This document shows, piece by piece, positions 11,822 through 22,775 of a stretch of DNA of 64,000 nt. The stretch is taken from NCBI GenBank assembly GCA_026419785.1, contig JAODTK010002932.1:107523-171522 (forward strand), written 5' to 3'. The position numbers and the translations under genes were made by a program. The stretch comes from Sclerodactyla briareus (Eukaryota; Echinodermata; Holothuroidea; Dendrochirotida; Sclerodactylidae). The notes under the pieces were generated by a model. It was given only the letters and a program-made list of their open reading frames with translations, was not told the DNA's origin and did not search any database. Within the stretch, counting starts at the first letter, position 1; each line of letters opens with the position of its first letter.

Positions 11822-12370
11822 TTAGAAGGACAACTGCACTCGTGGATACAAGAGGTTATATCGTGGAGAATGGAAAACTGTATCTATAGGTCCAAACCCC
11901 ATTCCAATACGAGGTTTCCTTTTTTTTATGTGGAGTTAGTTATTGGCCTTCAAGTTTGGTCCATTATGCAGAGAAATTCGGAGAGAGAATCCCAATTGCG
12001 CAGATACGCATGACGTCACACTTGGACAACCGGGGAAGTTATGTCATGTATATTTCATTGTTGAATAAGGGGGTTTTTCAAACATTTAGCAGGAGTTCTG
12101 TTGTCTTTCTCTCACCAAAGTGACCATCAATACAATCCCTACCACCCACTACAGCAATGCTCTCCAATAGACTAAATGCTTTTTGAAATGAAAACAATGT
12201 ATGAATTTCAATTGAAAACAGATTTTTTGCAGGGTTGTGCAAGTATGACACATTTAATTTAATGCACAGACTGCACTTACCTTTTGGCGGGATACTCTTG
12301 GATCTTGCGAATACACATGCACAAACCTTAAGGGACTCTAACTCCATAACGGACGTCGTATGAACTTCGG
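11822..12370 (+). mobile_element. Dispersed element family A, copy 2
   Basis: It carries GAAGGACAACTGCACTC, CTATAGGTCCAAACCCC, TTGGCCTTCAAGTTTGG, GCATGACGTCACAC and AGGAGTTCTGTTGTC, and ends with TAACTCCATAACGGAC and TATGAACTTC. It is collinear with the copy at 10695-11230, in the same orientation about 1.1 kb away. Confidence 0.85.
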
Positions 12371-12449
12371 GTTTCCGCTATGCTTACGATCAATGCTCGC
12401 GGTAACTGCGTGCAGTTTTAGTTTTGTGGCCGCTTGCAAAAGCTCACAG

Positions 12450-12559
12450 TCAATTGTGCGATCGGAGAGCACACGGAGAAACTCGCAGAGGAACACAAAC
12501 CCGGATATGCTTCATTTCAAAGGTACTGTCGTGAACGCCTTCCAGAACTACTGAAGAGA
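12450..12559 (+). CDS. Candidate internal exon bridging the phases of its neighbours
   Basis: A stop-free, codon-like stretch starts after CTCACAG. It reads NCAIGEHTEKLAEEHKPGYA, then SFQRYCRERLPELLKR, before a weak donor AGA|GTTGGT. With these edges it is 110 bp, enters in phase 1 and leaves in phase 0, exactly what is needed between the exons at 11466-11542 and 13394-13508. The acceptor lacks a good pyrimidine tract and the frame could instead begin after GTTTTAG at 12421. The same frame ends at TAA 12578-12580. It may also be a decayed unrelated fragment. Confidence 0.4.
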
Positions 12560-12886
12560 GTTGGTACACTTAAAGAATAAATGGTATACTCTCAGTCGCT
12601 CAATTTTCAATTCCCAACTGCGCATGCCTAATAATATGATTGCCCTTACTAAGTCATGTGGAACTTGCGGATCCCTAAAACTTTTGAACTGGTTCAAGAC
12701 CTTGCATTCAAGTTTGCAAGGCTTAGGGCGGCTTGGTCGCTCGCAGCAGTAATGGTCATGTGGTCACTGCCTCACACATTGCAGTCACACAGAGACAGTG
12801 ATCATGACTGTGAGCTGTCGCAAGCCTCGTGGTCCACAAATGCCCTACAGTGTGAGGCAGGCTTCAGTGAAGCTATAGAGGTATTA

Positions 12887-13085
12887 AGGTGCCTTTCCCA
12901 AGGGCACTAAATAAATGCAAAACTAGGCAGTCAGTATAAGTGTGAGGAATTTGGGGGCCAGTTACAAAACATTATGACTGATTAGAGGTAAAGTGCCTTT
13001 CCCAAGGGCACTAAATAAATGCAAAACTAGGCAGTCAGTATAAGTGTGAGGAATTTGGGGGCAAGTTACAAAACATTATGATTGA
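12887..13085. repeat. 103-bp tandem duplication (two copies)
   Basis: The block starting GTGCCTTTCCCAAGGGCAC, with AAATGCAAAACTAGGCAGTC and ending ACAAAACATTATGA, is present twice head to tail. Offset is 103 bp and only a few differences separate the copies, so it is a recent event. Confidence 0.93.
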
Positions 13086-13393
13086 TAAAGGAATTGATAA
13101 TAATATGGGAATATTTCCGCTGATATAGATGGATGAATAGATGGACAATCCAGGGATGGTTTGTTACTCCACAAGAGAGTTGGAGAGGCAATGAAAAACT
13201 ATCCTATACAGACTTACTTGAAGATTGCTCCTAAAATGTACTGTAGATTTTATATTTATGTGCTGCAGAATATGGAATTTTCTCAGTATTTCTTCCTGTC
13301 GGTCTGCAGCAGGCAGCTCTGAATCCTGTGAGCTACCCTAATACAACTGGCTAACTGTCACGAATACTCCTTGTTCTCTCTATTTTCATCCAG

Positions 13394-13508
13394 AAGAAGA
13401 GTTCTGAGAGGCATCACTCGGTGGATCTAGACTACGACGATGAGGAGAAAGAGGCGGAGGACACGGAGCGGAGAAGACACAAGTCAGCACCTTCGTCCTG
13501 TAGCAAAA
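13394..13508 (+). CDS. Internal coding exon with acidic and basic blocks
   Basis: The acceptor TATTTTCATCCAG and donor GCAAAA|GTAAGC bound 115 bp. In phase 0 it reads KKSSERHHSVDLDYDDEEKE, then AEDTERRRHKSAPSSCSK: an acidic cluster followed by a basic, serine-rich segment, as in disordered regulatory regions. It leaves phase 1, which does not fit the phase-2 entry of the last exon at 17235, so an exon of length 1 modulo 3 should lie between them. The frame continues open to about 13648, but the donor is strong and the extension less protein-like. Confidence 0.78.
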
Positions 13509-13610
13509 GTAAGCAGAGAGTGCAAGTAGACTCCTGTGGTGATTGTTTGTCCATTCGATGCCCTTTGACTGGGCGGCAGGCCAGGCAGAAGAAACTGTGG
13601 GTCCAAAGAA

Positions 13611-15595
13611 TTGAAGAAGCAATGTTTTGTGTTTTACAGAAGCCCTCATGAAAGCTGTAATGGTCACATACCCCCTCCCACCCCCTCGGGAGGGATCCTA
13701 TCCAATGAAATGCGCCTTGGTTCCCTTTGCCTTCTATTTATAAGAGGTAATGAAAGGTGTGGACTGATACTCTTTTACACCCCCCCCACCCACCCCCCTT
13801 GGTGATACAGGGCACATTTTAGTCATCTGTAACTAACATTTTCTCTTCCGTAGTGATTTAATCTGAAATCCTTCACATATGCAATATTTTGGCAGCTTTG
13901 TGTGTTCTTAGCTGTGTGTGCTATTGGCTGCCACCATCAGGTTGCTGACTGCGATACACTAAAAAACAATGTTGCGTGTTGTGTACATCATGTGTTCTCC
14001 CTTTACAAAACTATTAGTACCTCGGAACTGATAGATCTGTCAAATTATGTAATGGTGTCATATGACTTGACAGCCAATCAGGTCTATTGAAGGCTAACGA
14101 TGCAAACAACAATCAAAATCGTCACACCAACAATCCATAGTAAGTACACTAACTGTATAAATAGATTAATTAAGAGATAGATAAATAGAACATAAGGGAG
14201 GCCAAAAGAGTGCACAAGCCAACGAACGTCCACACTGCATTTAAAGAACGAATGTAGCATGTTAGCCTGAGAAATACAATTACAATTGAAGAAGCAATGT
14301 TTTGTGTTTTACAGAAGCCCTCATGAAAGCTGTAATGGTCACATACCCCCTCCCACCCCCTCGGGAGGGATCCTATCCAATGAAATGCGCCTTGGTTCCC
14401 TTTGCCTTCTATTTATAAGAGGTAATGAAAGGTGTGGACTGATACTCTTTTACACCTTGGTGATACAGGGCACATTTTAGTCATCTGTAACTAACATTTT
14501 CTCTTCCGTAGTGATTTATCTGAAATCCTTCACATATGCAATATTTTGGCAGCTTTGTGTGTACTTAGCTGTGTGTGCTATTGGCTGCCACCATCAGGTT
14601 GCTGACTGCGATACACTAAAAAACAATGTTGCGTGTTGTGTACATCATGTGTTCTCCCTTTACAAAACTATTAGTACCTCGGAACTGATAGATCTGTCAA
14701 ATTATGTAATGGTGTCATATGACTTGACAGCCAATCAGGTCTATTGAAGGCTAACAATGCAAACAACAATCAAAATCGTCACATCAACAATCCATAGTAA
14801 GTACACTAACTGTATAATAGATTAATTAAGAGATAGATAAATAGAACATAAGGGAGGCCAAAAGAGTGCACAAGCCAACGAACGTCCACACTGCATTTAA
14901 AGAACGAATGTAGCATGTTAGCCTGAGAAATACAATTACAATTGAAGAAGCAATGTTTTGTGTTTTACAGAAGCCCTCATGAAAGCTGTAATGGTCACAT
15001 ACCCCCTCCCACCCCCTCGGGAGGGATCCTATCCAATGAAATGCGCCTTGGTTCCCTTTGCCTCCTATTTATAAGAGGTATTGAAAGGTGTGGACTGATA
15101 CTCTTTTACACCTTGGTGATACAGGGCACATTTTAGTCATCTGTAACTAACATTTTCTCTTCCGTAGTGATTTAATCTGAAATTCTTCACATATGCAATA
15201 TTTTGGCAGCTTTGTGTGTACTTAGCTGTGTGTGCTATTGGCTGCCACCATCAGTTGCTGACTGCGATACACTAAAAAACAATGTTGCGTGTTGTGTACA
15301 TCATGTGTTCTCCCTTTACAAAACTATTAGTACCTCGGAACTGATAGATCTGTCAAATTATGTAATGGTGTCATATGACTTGACAGCCAATCAGGTCTAT
15401 TGAAGGCTAACAATGCAAACAACAATCAAAATCGTCACATCAACAATCCATAGTAAGTACACTAACTGTATAAATAGATTAATTAAGAGATAGATAAATA
15501 GAACATAAGGGAGGCCAAAAGAGTGCACAAGCCAACGAACGTCCACACTGCATTTAAAGAACGAATGTAGCATGTTAGCCTGGGAAATACAATTA
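13611..15595. repeat. Three tandem copies of a ~656-bp unit
   Basis: The units begin at 13611, 14286 and 14942, each with TTGAAGAAGCAATGTTTTG, and each ends near GAAATACAATTACA. Lengths are 675, 656 and 654 bp and the copies look almost identical. The first is longer because of a C-rich insert at about 13779-13798. Each carries a pyrimidine-rich stretch ending TTTTCTCTTCCGTAG and another AG preceded by TTTTGTGTTTTAC. The array lies in the intron downstream of the exon at 13394. The 62-78-residue frames repeated in each unit look accidental. Confidence 0.96.
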
Positions 15596-16544
15596 CCTAT
15601 GCTACACATAACTACATGTGAAATGCTAGACCAGCAAACTAGGGACAACTACCCTAATATTCCTAATCGGCTTTAACGCCTGACAGGCAGCAGTAAACCT
15701 CACTAACAGGATACCAAAAATGGCCACCCCTGATGATAAATGACACTCACAGTATGCTGTCCATTCAGCGGATCCAACTGCAAGCTGACAATGCCTGCTC
15801 GCCGGCAGTCAATCGCCTGAACGAGCCCTGAGACAGCCTGTCACCTGGATATGCCCCCTACACGCACAGGGTATTAATTTAGGGAGTAGGAAGGTCTGTT
15901 TCCCCTATAAACTGCAAAATGCTCCCAGAATGTGGTCACCAAACATTGAATAAAGGCATAGCAGCTCAAAACGACGTTGAGGATTTGAATCCAAGATTCT
16001 GAGTGGGCTTGCCCCCAGGCTAATCCCAATACACCCATAACCTGGAATCCCTGGCTGGCTGATAATCCCCTACAGATCCCTAGTTGATCCCAATCACTAG
16101 AGGACAAGTAAAAATGCGTCACCGAGTAACAACCCAATGCAACCTTCCCCCACACCCGCAGTACCATCACGGGACATGCTCAGAAAATAAATCCGACACA
16201 GCCGTGACAGATTGTATGTCAGTAAATTGATCATTTCCAATTATTGACATTGGTGCCCAATTGAAGGTCCGTAGATGGCATGCATTTCAGAGAGTTTATG
16301 ATGATCACCTCCGTATCAGTTCACTCTTGTTCTTAGCCTGTCCAATAATTCCAGAAATCCAGGTACCCCATGTCAGTCTGCTTGGATTGAATGTCACTCA
16401 CATTCGCCTTGTTTCGAGTGAACTCACACTCACTTAGGTTGTTTCTAGGGTGGTACCCGAGGGTTCTTTCTGCAGATCGCTGATGAAGGGCCTAGGCCTA
16501 TTCCTATTGTTGGCAGAATCTCCTTATGAGATCTTCAGCTGGTT
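15596..16544. other. Intron-like sequence, no gene seen
   Basis: No exon, RNA gene or recognised repeat could be supported in this stretch. Confidence 0.4.
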
Positions 16545-17137
16545 TTTTGAAGGACAATTGCCAGGATGAATTATAAAGAGGCTAAGATATCCAGCTGGAG
16601 GAGAAACTGAATGTGTCATTGCTCATAACCGAAGTTCATACGAATTTCCGTTATGGAGTTACATTCCTTTGAAAATTGTGCATGTGATTGTGCAAGATCG
16701 AAAAGCATCCCGCATCAATTAATAATTAATTGATGTCATACTGCACAACCCGGCAAAACAATCGTGTTTTCTATGGAAATTCACACATTATTTCACTCGA
16801 AAAGTATTTAGTTCTATGGGGAGAGGATTGCTGTAGCTAGTGGTTTATTGGTGTGAGAGAAGACAACAGAAGTTCTGCTTAATGTTGACTTGTTCAACGA
16901 AATGGAACAATGAAATACAATGACAAACTTCTGGGTTGTCAAGTGTGATGTCCTGCATTATTGCGCAATTGGCAATCTCCCCAATTTCTCTACAAAAGGG
17001 CCATAACTTTGAAGGCCAATACACTCCACATAGGAATATTCGTATTGAAATAGATGATAAAGATATGTTTTTTCATTCTTCACAATATAACCTCTGTTGT
17101 ATCCAGCAAGCCTGCAGTTGTCCTTCAAGTTGGTGCA
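16545..17137 (-). mobile_element. Dispersed element family A, inverted copy with terminal inverted repeats
   Basis: The left end reads TTGAAGGACAATTGCCAGG and the reverse-complemented right end reads TTGAAGGACAACTGCAGGC, so the copy is bounded by short inverted termini. This supports a non-autonomous DNA transposon about 590 bp long. Internal blocks (CAACAGAAGTTCTGC, GAAGGCCAATAC, CTCTGTTGTATCC) match the other copies in reverse order. No certain target-site duplication is seen. The element ends about 100 bp upstream of the last exon. Confidence 0.85.
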
Positions 17138-17234
17138 AAAACAACCCCAGATGCAAAACATGTTAAGATAGTCAGAAGGTATGGTAATTGAAATCGAACC
17201 AGACTAACTTTCTCTTATCCATTCCTCCCTCCAG

Positions 17235-17415
17235 GAAGTCGAGCCAGGGATCGCTAGCGATCCAGCAGCAATCGAGCGGCCAGGGAGGAGAACGTGAGGA
17301 TCTTCGACTGAACAGCGAGTTTCACCAGGAGATGGGTCAGATCACGGAGGACAGGGTGGCCCTAGAGGCACAGCTGCAGAAGCTTAAGCCTTTCCAGAAG
17401 ATCAGCGACAGTTGA
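17235..17415 (+). CDS. Last coding exon with stop; coiled-coil-like C-terminus
   Basis: A strong acceptor (CTTATCCATTCCTCCCTCCAG) opens a phase-2 frame reading KSSQGSLAIQQQSSGQGGER, then LRLNSEFHQEMGQITEDRVA and LEAQLQKLKPFQKISDS, stopping at TGA 17413-17415. Codons are GC-rich in third positions, unlike surrounding introns. The segment from about residue 20 has the charge and hydrophobic spacing of a short amphipathic helix or coiled coil. I do not recognise the family; together with the upstream exons it suggests a cytoplasmic adaptor or scaffold. Confidence 0.82.
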
Positions 17416-18600
17416 TGGCGTCCCCACCCCCAATTCCTAGCCCTACCGGACGAGGCGGGAGGGGAGAGGAGGGAGACAACAGGAACTGTCCGGAGTGAGT
17501 CTTGGGACCCCGGTGATACTCTCTATCTGGAATATTCGTGTCGGGAGATGGAGACTGATATACTCATTGTAGTGTCAGCCACAGGGAGATGGTTCGGAGC
17601 ATCTTTGGGGGTTTGTTCCATCATCGAGGGATTGGGCTGACTCACTGGATAGGCAGACATTTGAGTGGCTAGGTCTTCCAGACGTAAGAGGATACCCCCC
17701 TGTCAACCCGAGAGTTCTCTATTTATAGACCGTGGCAAGAAGACGACAAAAAAACAAAAAAAGGGAAATCATATGGTAGTGTTAGTATTGAGCATATTAT
17801 ACAGAGCTGTGTTTAGGGTGAAGGGGAAGGGGTTAGGGCTACATGGGAGGGCTGTGTTCTAGCATCCGTGTCAAATGCTGACTATCATCTTGGGTCTCCA
17901 GAACCAATGATATTTCCTGACGATCTCCATGCTGGACTTCGTAGGAAATGTCCTTTCCGAGGGTTTTTTTTAGGGATTTGGTTCACTTTAGAGTGCTGTG
18001 TGCTAGCATTCCCTGTCAAATGATTAGCCTTATGAGATTGGGTCCTCCAACACATGTCGAATCTTCTTCTAACAGCCCATGGTGTGTTGAAGATTTAGAG
18101 AGGATAAAAATTATTTTGGTATTGTTATATGTATAGTGCATATCATACAGAGCAGAATTCGAGCTTTTGCTGAGGAATTGGGACACCCATGTGCTAGCAC
18201 CTTCTCTAAGGGTGGACCTTGTGGGCCTGGTCCCTCGGTGAAAGACTATGGATTAGAAAGTCTATTGTTTTAGTAGGGACTTGTCCTTACAAAGCTGTTT
18301 GCGATTTGGACAACTTTTGCTGGGTTGTATGCTAGCTCCTGGGCAGGCCAATGTTTGGCCATCATGTTTCCAAGCTTGTCTTCCAGAGTCTCTCTAGGTA
18401 GCCCAAAACCTCTTGTGAACTCTGGTGCATCATGTGGAAGAGTTCTTCTTGAGACTTTTTCAGAAGGGACTTGGACAACCAGGACTGTGTGTAAGTATCC
18501 CTGTGATAAGGGTGGATCCAATCTTTTTGAGGGCGTACATGTTGTTGCGTGCTGCCAGATATGTCCTATGACATGAAACTGCTTCTCCTGCCTCCATTAT
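17416..18600 (+). other. Probable 3' untranslated or flanking sequence with degenerate repeats
   Basis: This follows the stop of the last exon. I did not find a canonical AATAAA close by, so the 3' end is undefined. A weak periodicity is visible: TCTAGCATCC (17857), TGCTAGCATTCC (about 18000), TGCTAGCACCTTC (about 18190) and TGCTAGCTCCTG (about 18330) each follow similar GGGTT/TTTGG-rich sequence. Confidence 0.4.
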
Positions 18601-18919
18601 TCATCGACGGACGTTTCGCAGCACCACGGATCACCCCGCAGGCAATATCCGTTAGAGTCAAAAATTTGCATACCTGAAGGATGAAAGGTGGGTCTCGACC
18701 CATGATAAGCCACTGTATGCAGTTTGATAGATTGTGTAGATGAGACTATGATGCAGAACAAACTTCAGCGGCTTTACTCCTTGAAATCACTATGAGTTAC
18801 TGTTGTGTTTGTGATCCCTCGGCAGTTTTCTCAGCATACGGAGGATAGATCCCTATGGCACCTCATTGGTTGAGATGGTTCAAAGTGACTGGAGAGGATC
18901 ATTGAATATGGATCAAAAG

Positions 18920-19110
18920 TGTCAAGATGGAGATTGGTTGGAGTGGTTGAAGATGGGAGTTGCATGCAGGTGGTCAGGAGTGATTGAAAATGGAGATTGG
19001 GGAGTGATTGAAAGTTTGAAGATATAGACTGTGGGTGTATTCAAGTTGTTGGAGTTAAATTGAACCGATCGGAGATGGACATCAGAAATTGGAGATGAAT
19101 TGAAATGATG
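18920..19110. repeat. Degenerate GGAGATTGG-type minisatellite
   Basis: Words such as GGAGATTGGTTGGAGTGG, GGAGATTGGGGAGTG and GAGATGGACATC recur with irregular spacing on a TGGA/TTGA background. This makes an apparent 167-residue frame on the minus strand (18922-19425), which has low complexity and is unlikely to be a gene. Confidence 0.55.
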
Positions 19111-22018
19111 GAAATTAGCCATAGAGCAAGAAAGTTGTGAGCGAAGATGTTGGTGTGGTTTGTAACACAAAATTTGAGTTGGACATTCTGGCAGCTGATA
19201 AAGAGACTGCATTGGACATATATATTCCGATTGTGCCTGATCTATAGGGAATCCCTTTTCCAAGAATATTTTCTGTAACAAATCAGGCATCTGTTTTGAA
19301 CAATTCTTCTGTTGAAAAATGTTTGTCAAATGGGATGTTAGAAGATGTGAAACGATGCCCCTTAGGAATGATTTTGAACTATTTTTTTCACTGAACAATT
19401 CAATAGTTAATTTGAGTGCAGTCAATTCTTAGAGGCATATCCGACACTATATACATGAGGTCAAGTTTACCTGAACGCATTAAGGTGGGCTCTTCTCTGC
19501 AATTATATTGAAGTGAAAACAAATCACAAAACTCGCAGGCTTTCTTGGTCTTAAGGTGGATTGAGTCCGAGTGTATGATGAGATATACAATAATAGAACA
19601 AAATTGAACTCTGCTATAAAAATTCAGAATGGTTTTGAATCTTGGAGGTTTGCAACATTGCATGAGCATGAGCCAACATATATTATAATATCATGTTTCT
19701 TAAAAAAAACCCAGCAAAACGTTTTTTAAATCAGCAACGGTTCCAAAATCAACTGAAAATTATCCCAACCTCACTGAATTATGTTCACAATTTTCAGGAG
19801 AACATTGTATTAACCTATCTCCTTATCAGCTATGCCAAAGTGTGTTAGGATGACACCCGTAATGTATTTCTCACATTTTGGATGGTAACTGAAGGGTGTC
19901 TCTGCCATGAAATGTCAGAGACTAGTCTTACGCATATACCCATGCAGAATCGCACAAGCAGTAACCTTAAAGGTATTGATTAACCTAAACACAATCAGCC
20001 TAATCAGTATGATTCGTGGTCAGTCCGTTAATACAATGCTTAGAACTTTTTTCTATGAAATTTATACATAAATCAATACCCATCAGTAATACATGTTTGT
20101 GATACAGTAAGAGAGCTACACAAGTTCTCAAATTTTGCACTCGATGGATTTCTTCCCACTGCTAACAATTATGAGCCTTAACACATTGGAGAGACACTAT
20201 GTTCCAAGATTAGAACTTGGACGACGGGTAGTTGCAATGGGAATGTTTCACCAGAAATGCATGGTCTACTCAGTGAATAGTGGTAGCAGACAGTGTAGGC
20301 CAATACTGCATGCACACATGTTACAATAACAGTGATACAGTGTTCATGCCATTATGTCTGTCTGGGATGCTATTCTGCTTACGTTAGAAAATGCTTTTGA
20401 ACATCCTGTGTACAGCTACAGGTGACTGAGTGGGACGTTTCGCAGGGGGCGGGGGTATAAGTTGTAGGGTGACTGCAATGGGTGTTGAAGGTGGCAACCG
20501 CCAATCAGAAGGGAGGGGGGGGGGGCTAGTGGGGCATTAATTAGAGTCAAACCTCGCAGCAAGAAATCCTACTTCTGAATATTGGCATAGCAGAAGATTA
20601 CACAGACGAACAAGACACCGGGTGGCAGGTAAACCGCCACGTGTATATACCCACCTTTCGGCACTTAGTGTATGTGTTACTCGGAATGGAATTTGCAAAG
20701 GAAGTTCCAATATGGCTACCAGGTGGGGTCCCATAGGGCAAAGCTGGTCTCAAAACGGTCGCCATGTTCCAAAATATGCGAATCTGTGAAAAAATCACTC
20801 TGTCAGAGAATCCAAGATGGCTGCAGTCGGAGTGGTGCAGCGACGCCTACTTACGAATCCTTTTAAATTTCTGTACAACGAACAGTCAAAATGTATGTGT
20901 AGAAGACAGTGTTAAAGAGTTATTGTGATATGAAGGATGAATGAAATAGGTTTCATGGAAATCCCAAGATGACAACTGTCAGAGGGGTTTGAAAAGGCCC
21001 ACTCTCTAACCCATCTGAGATTTCCCTATGGGGGAAGTTTTGTGCGCAAAGTTCTGGAGACGGCGAAGCAAGAAGCATCATGACAAGACAGTAAATCACA
21101 TAGGCTATGCTATTGCCATATCTTAGCAATACAATATGGTCCAGATTGTGAACTTTGTATCAACTTTGGGTGGGGATGTTATCATTTAAATATGGCTTGT
21201 TTAACCAATTCAGCACCCCCTCCCACCATCCCACCACACAATGGCAAACTGGTGTTTTCCAAATTGAAGAGAAGGACCTGCACTATTACATAATTGGGCC
21301 TGTCTATCACATGTGTTGATATAAATGTGTTATCTCGTTGCTATGGATTATCCTTTTTTTAAATATTTTGCGTTTAGAGTCTCCACCAGAGTCCCAAATA
21401 TTCCTATTTATTGCAGCAACACAATTACACATTTTACAGGGACACATAGTATTCAGCTGTACTAGTATTATTTTCATGTAACATCATTATCTAACCACAG
21501 TAATGCTACTAATTGTTCTAATTTCTGAGGTTCTGCATTCGCTGGGTGACATCAGTTGCTGGGAATAGCGGGCAGGTGCTATTGCGGACTTCATTGAGGG
21601 ATAAAACAGTTGAGACTCAAGATTCAGCTAAATAACAGACGAGGCAAAGCAGAGTCTGTTCATCAGCTGAATATTTGGTCTAGACTGTTCATAACATGAT
21701 AAGTTGAAAAATAAGAGAAGAAAATGATAATAAAAGATAAAGATAAGTCGCAAATTGTGCTTTATTGCTAATCGACAATCCCAATCTTGAAGGGACAAGA
21801 AATCTCCTCAGATACCATATCTCTAAAAATATCTTCAAAGACCCAATAGGCAGCAGGGCAACTTTAACATTAGAAGTTTCATCATATTCATGCAACACAA
21901 CAGGTAACTATTCGATTGTCGAGTTACTCTGACCAGCTGCTTGTATTGCAAAAAACAAAAATAACTGTCTACTAAAAGGCCCTAACCGTGAACGTAGTTG
22001 GAGCAGCATACGTTAAAA
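19111..22018. other. No gene recognised
   Basis: Moderately AT-rich sequence with no supported exon, RNA gene or repeat copy. Short open frames have no splice context or recognisable domain. Confidence 0.4.
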
Positions 22019-22145
22019 AAATGTCAATGCACCCCCACTATCCTGGATGAGGGAGGTGATTGTATAGTCATTGTCCTATAACACTGTGACTAACATGTGT
22101 GCCCAGTTGTCAGTCACTGGGTAAGTCACGTCAGTCAGTTGTTCC
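22019..22145. mobile_element. Partial copy of the 307-bp inverted-repeat element
   Basis: TGCACCCCCACTATCCTGG, then GTCATTGTCCTATAACA, CATGTGTGCCCAGTTG and GTCAGTTGTTCCGAG follow the order of the left half of the element at 9855-10161. The right end is missing. Confidence 0.65.
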
Positions 22146-22339
22146 GAGTTCTCTCAAACACATCCAACATTTTCTCCCGCAGCTCAACTTCTGACAGTGT
22201 GATGTTGGCTCATGCTTGAAGCTTTGACCTGCAGTGAGGAAGATTGTAGGTGAACACACAGAAATATTGTTACAGACTCATGGTTACAATCAAATGCCAC
22301 AGTATTATCCAAAATGTGTCATATGTCTTTCATATTTGA

Positions 22340-22775
22340 TGATGTAGAATTTGCTTTGAAGGCCAATGGTCATGCAACAGATTTCCCCTGAACTAACACA
22401 AATGAAAAGAGGACATATCCCAACCCTCACACCCCAAATTTGAAGAATCTAGCATTTTGCCTTCTTGAATTATTATGACGTCACAAGGGGAACGGTGGAA
22501 GGCCGCCCATACTCAGTAAATGCGCATTTTTAGCACCATGATAAGAGAGAGACAAAGATGAGTATTAACTTGAGATGTTATTGTCATGAGATTAGTCTCT
22601 ATTATCTTGTGAATAATTTTGTAATCTTTTATTCGGATCCCATCTATAGTTTGTTGGTTACAGGGTTTGGAACGTGATTTAGGTTCACTTTGTATAGCGG
22701 AGATCTTGTTTACCCCCCCCCCCCCCTTGTGATGTCACGGTTTACCCCCCCCCCCCCTCCTTGTGACATCACCAG
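22340..22775 (-). mobile_element. Dispersed repeat family C copy with duplicated C-run end
   Basis: GAAGGCCAATGGTCATG, then TGACGTCACAAGGGGAA and an AATGCGCATTTTTAG stretch match, inverted and diverged, the copies at 43258-43525 and 47610-47840. At 22705-22772 a block of GTTTAC, a long C run and TTGTGAYRTCAC is present twice in tandem. No protein is encoded. Confidence 0.55.

Noticed and set aside
13611-15136. The 64-codon frame repeated in each ~656-bp unit as a small gene family
   Set aside because: It is repeated only because the DNA is; each unit's frame lacks conserved coding signs, and the first has a low-complexity insert.
18922-19425. 167-codon minus-strand frame
   Set aside because: Low complexity, overlapping a degenerate minisatellite, with no recognisable domain or splice context.
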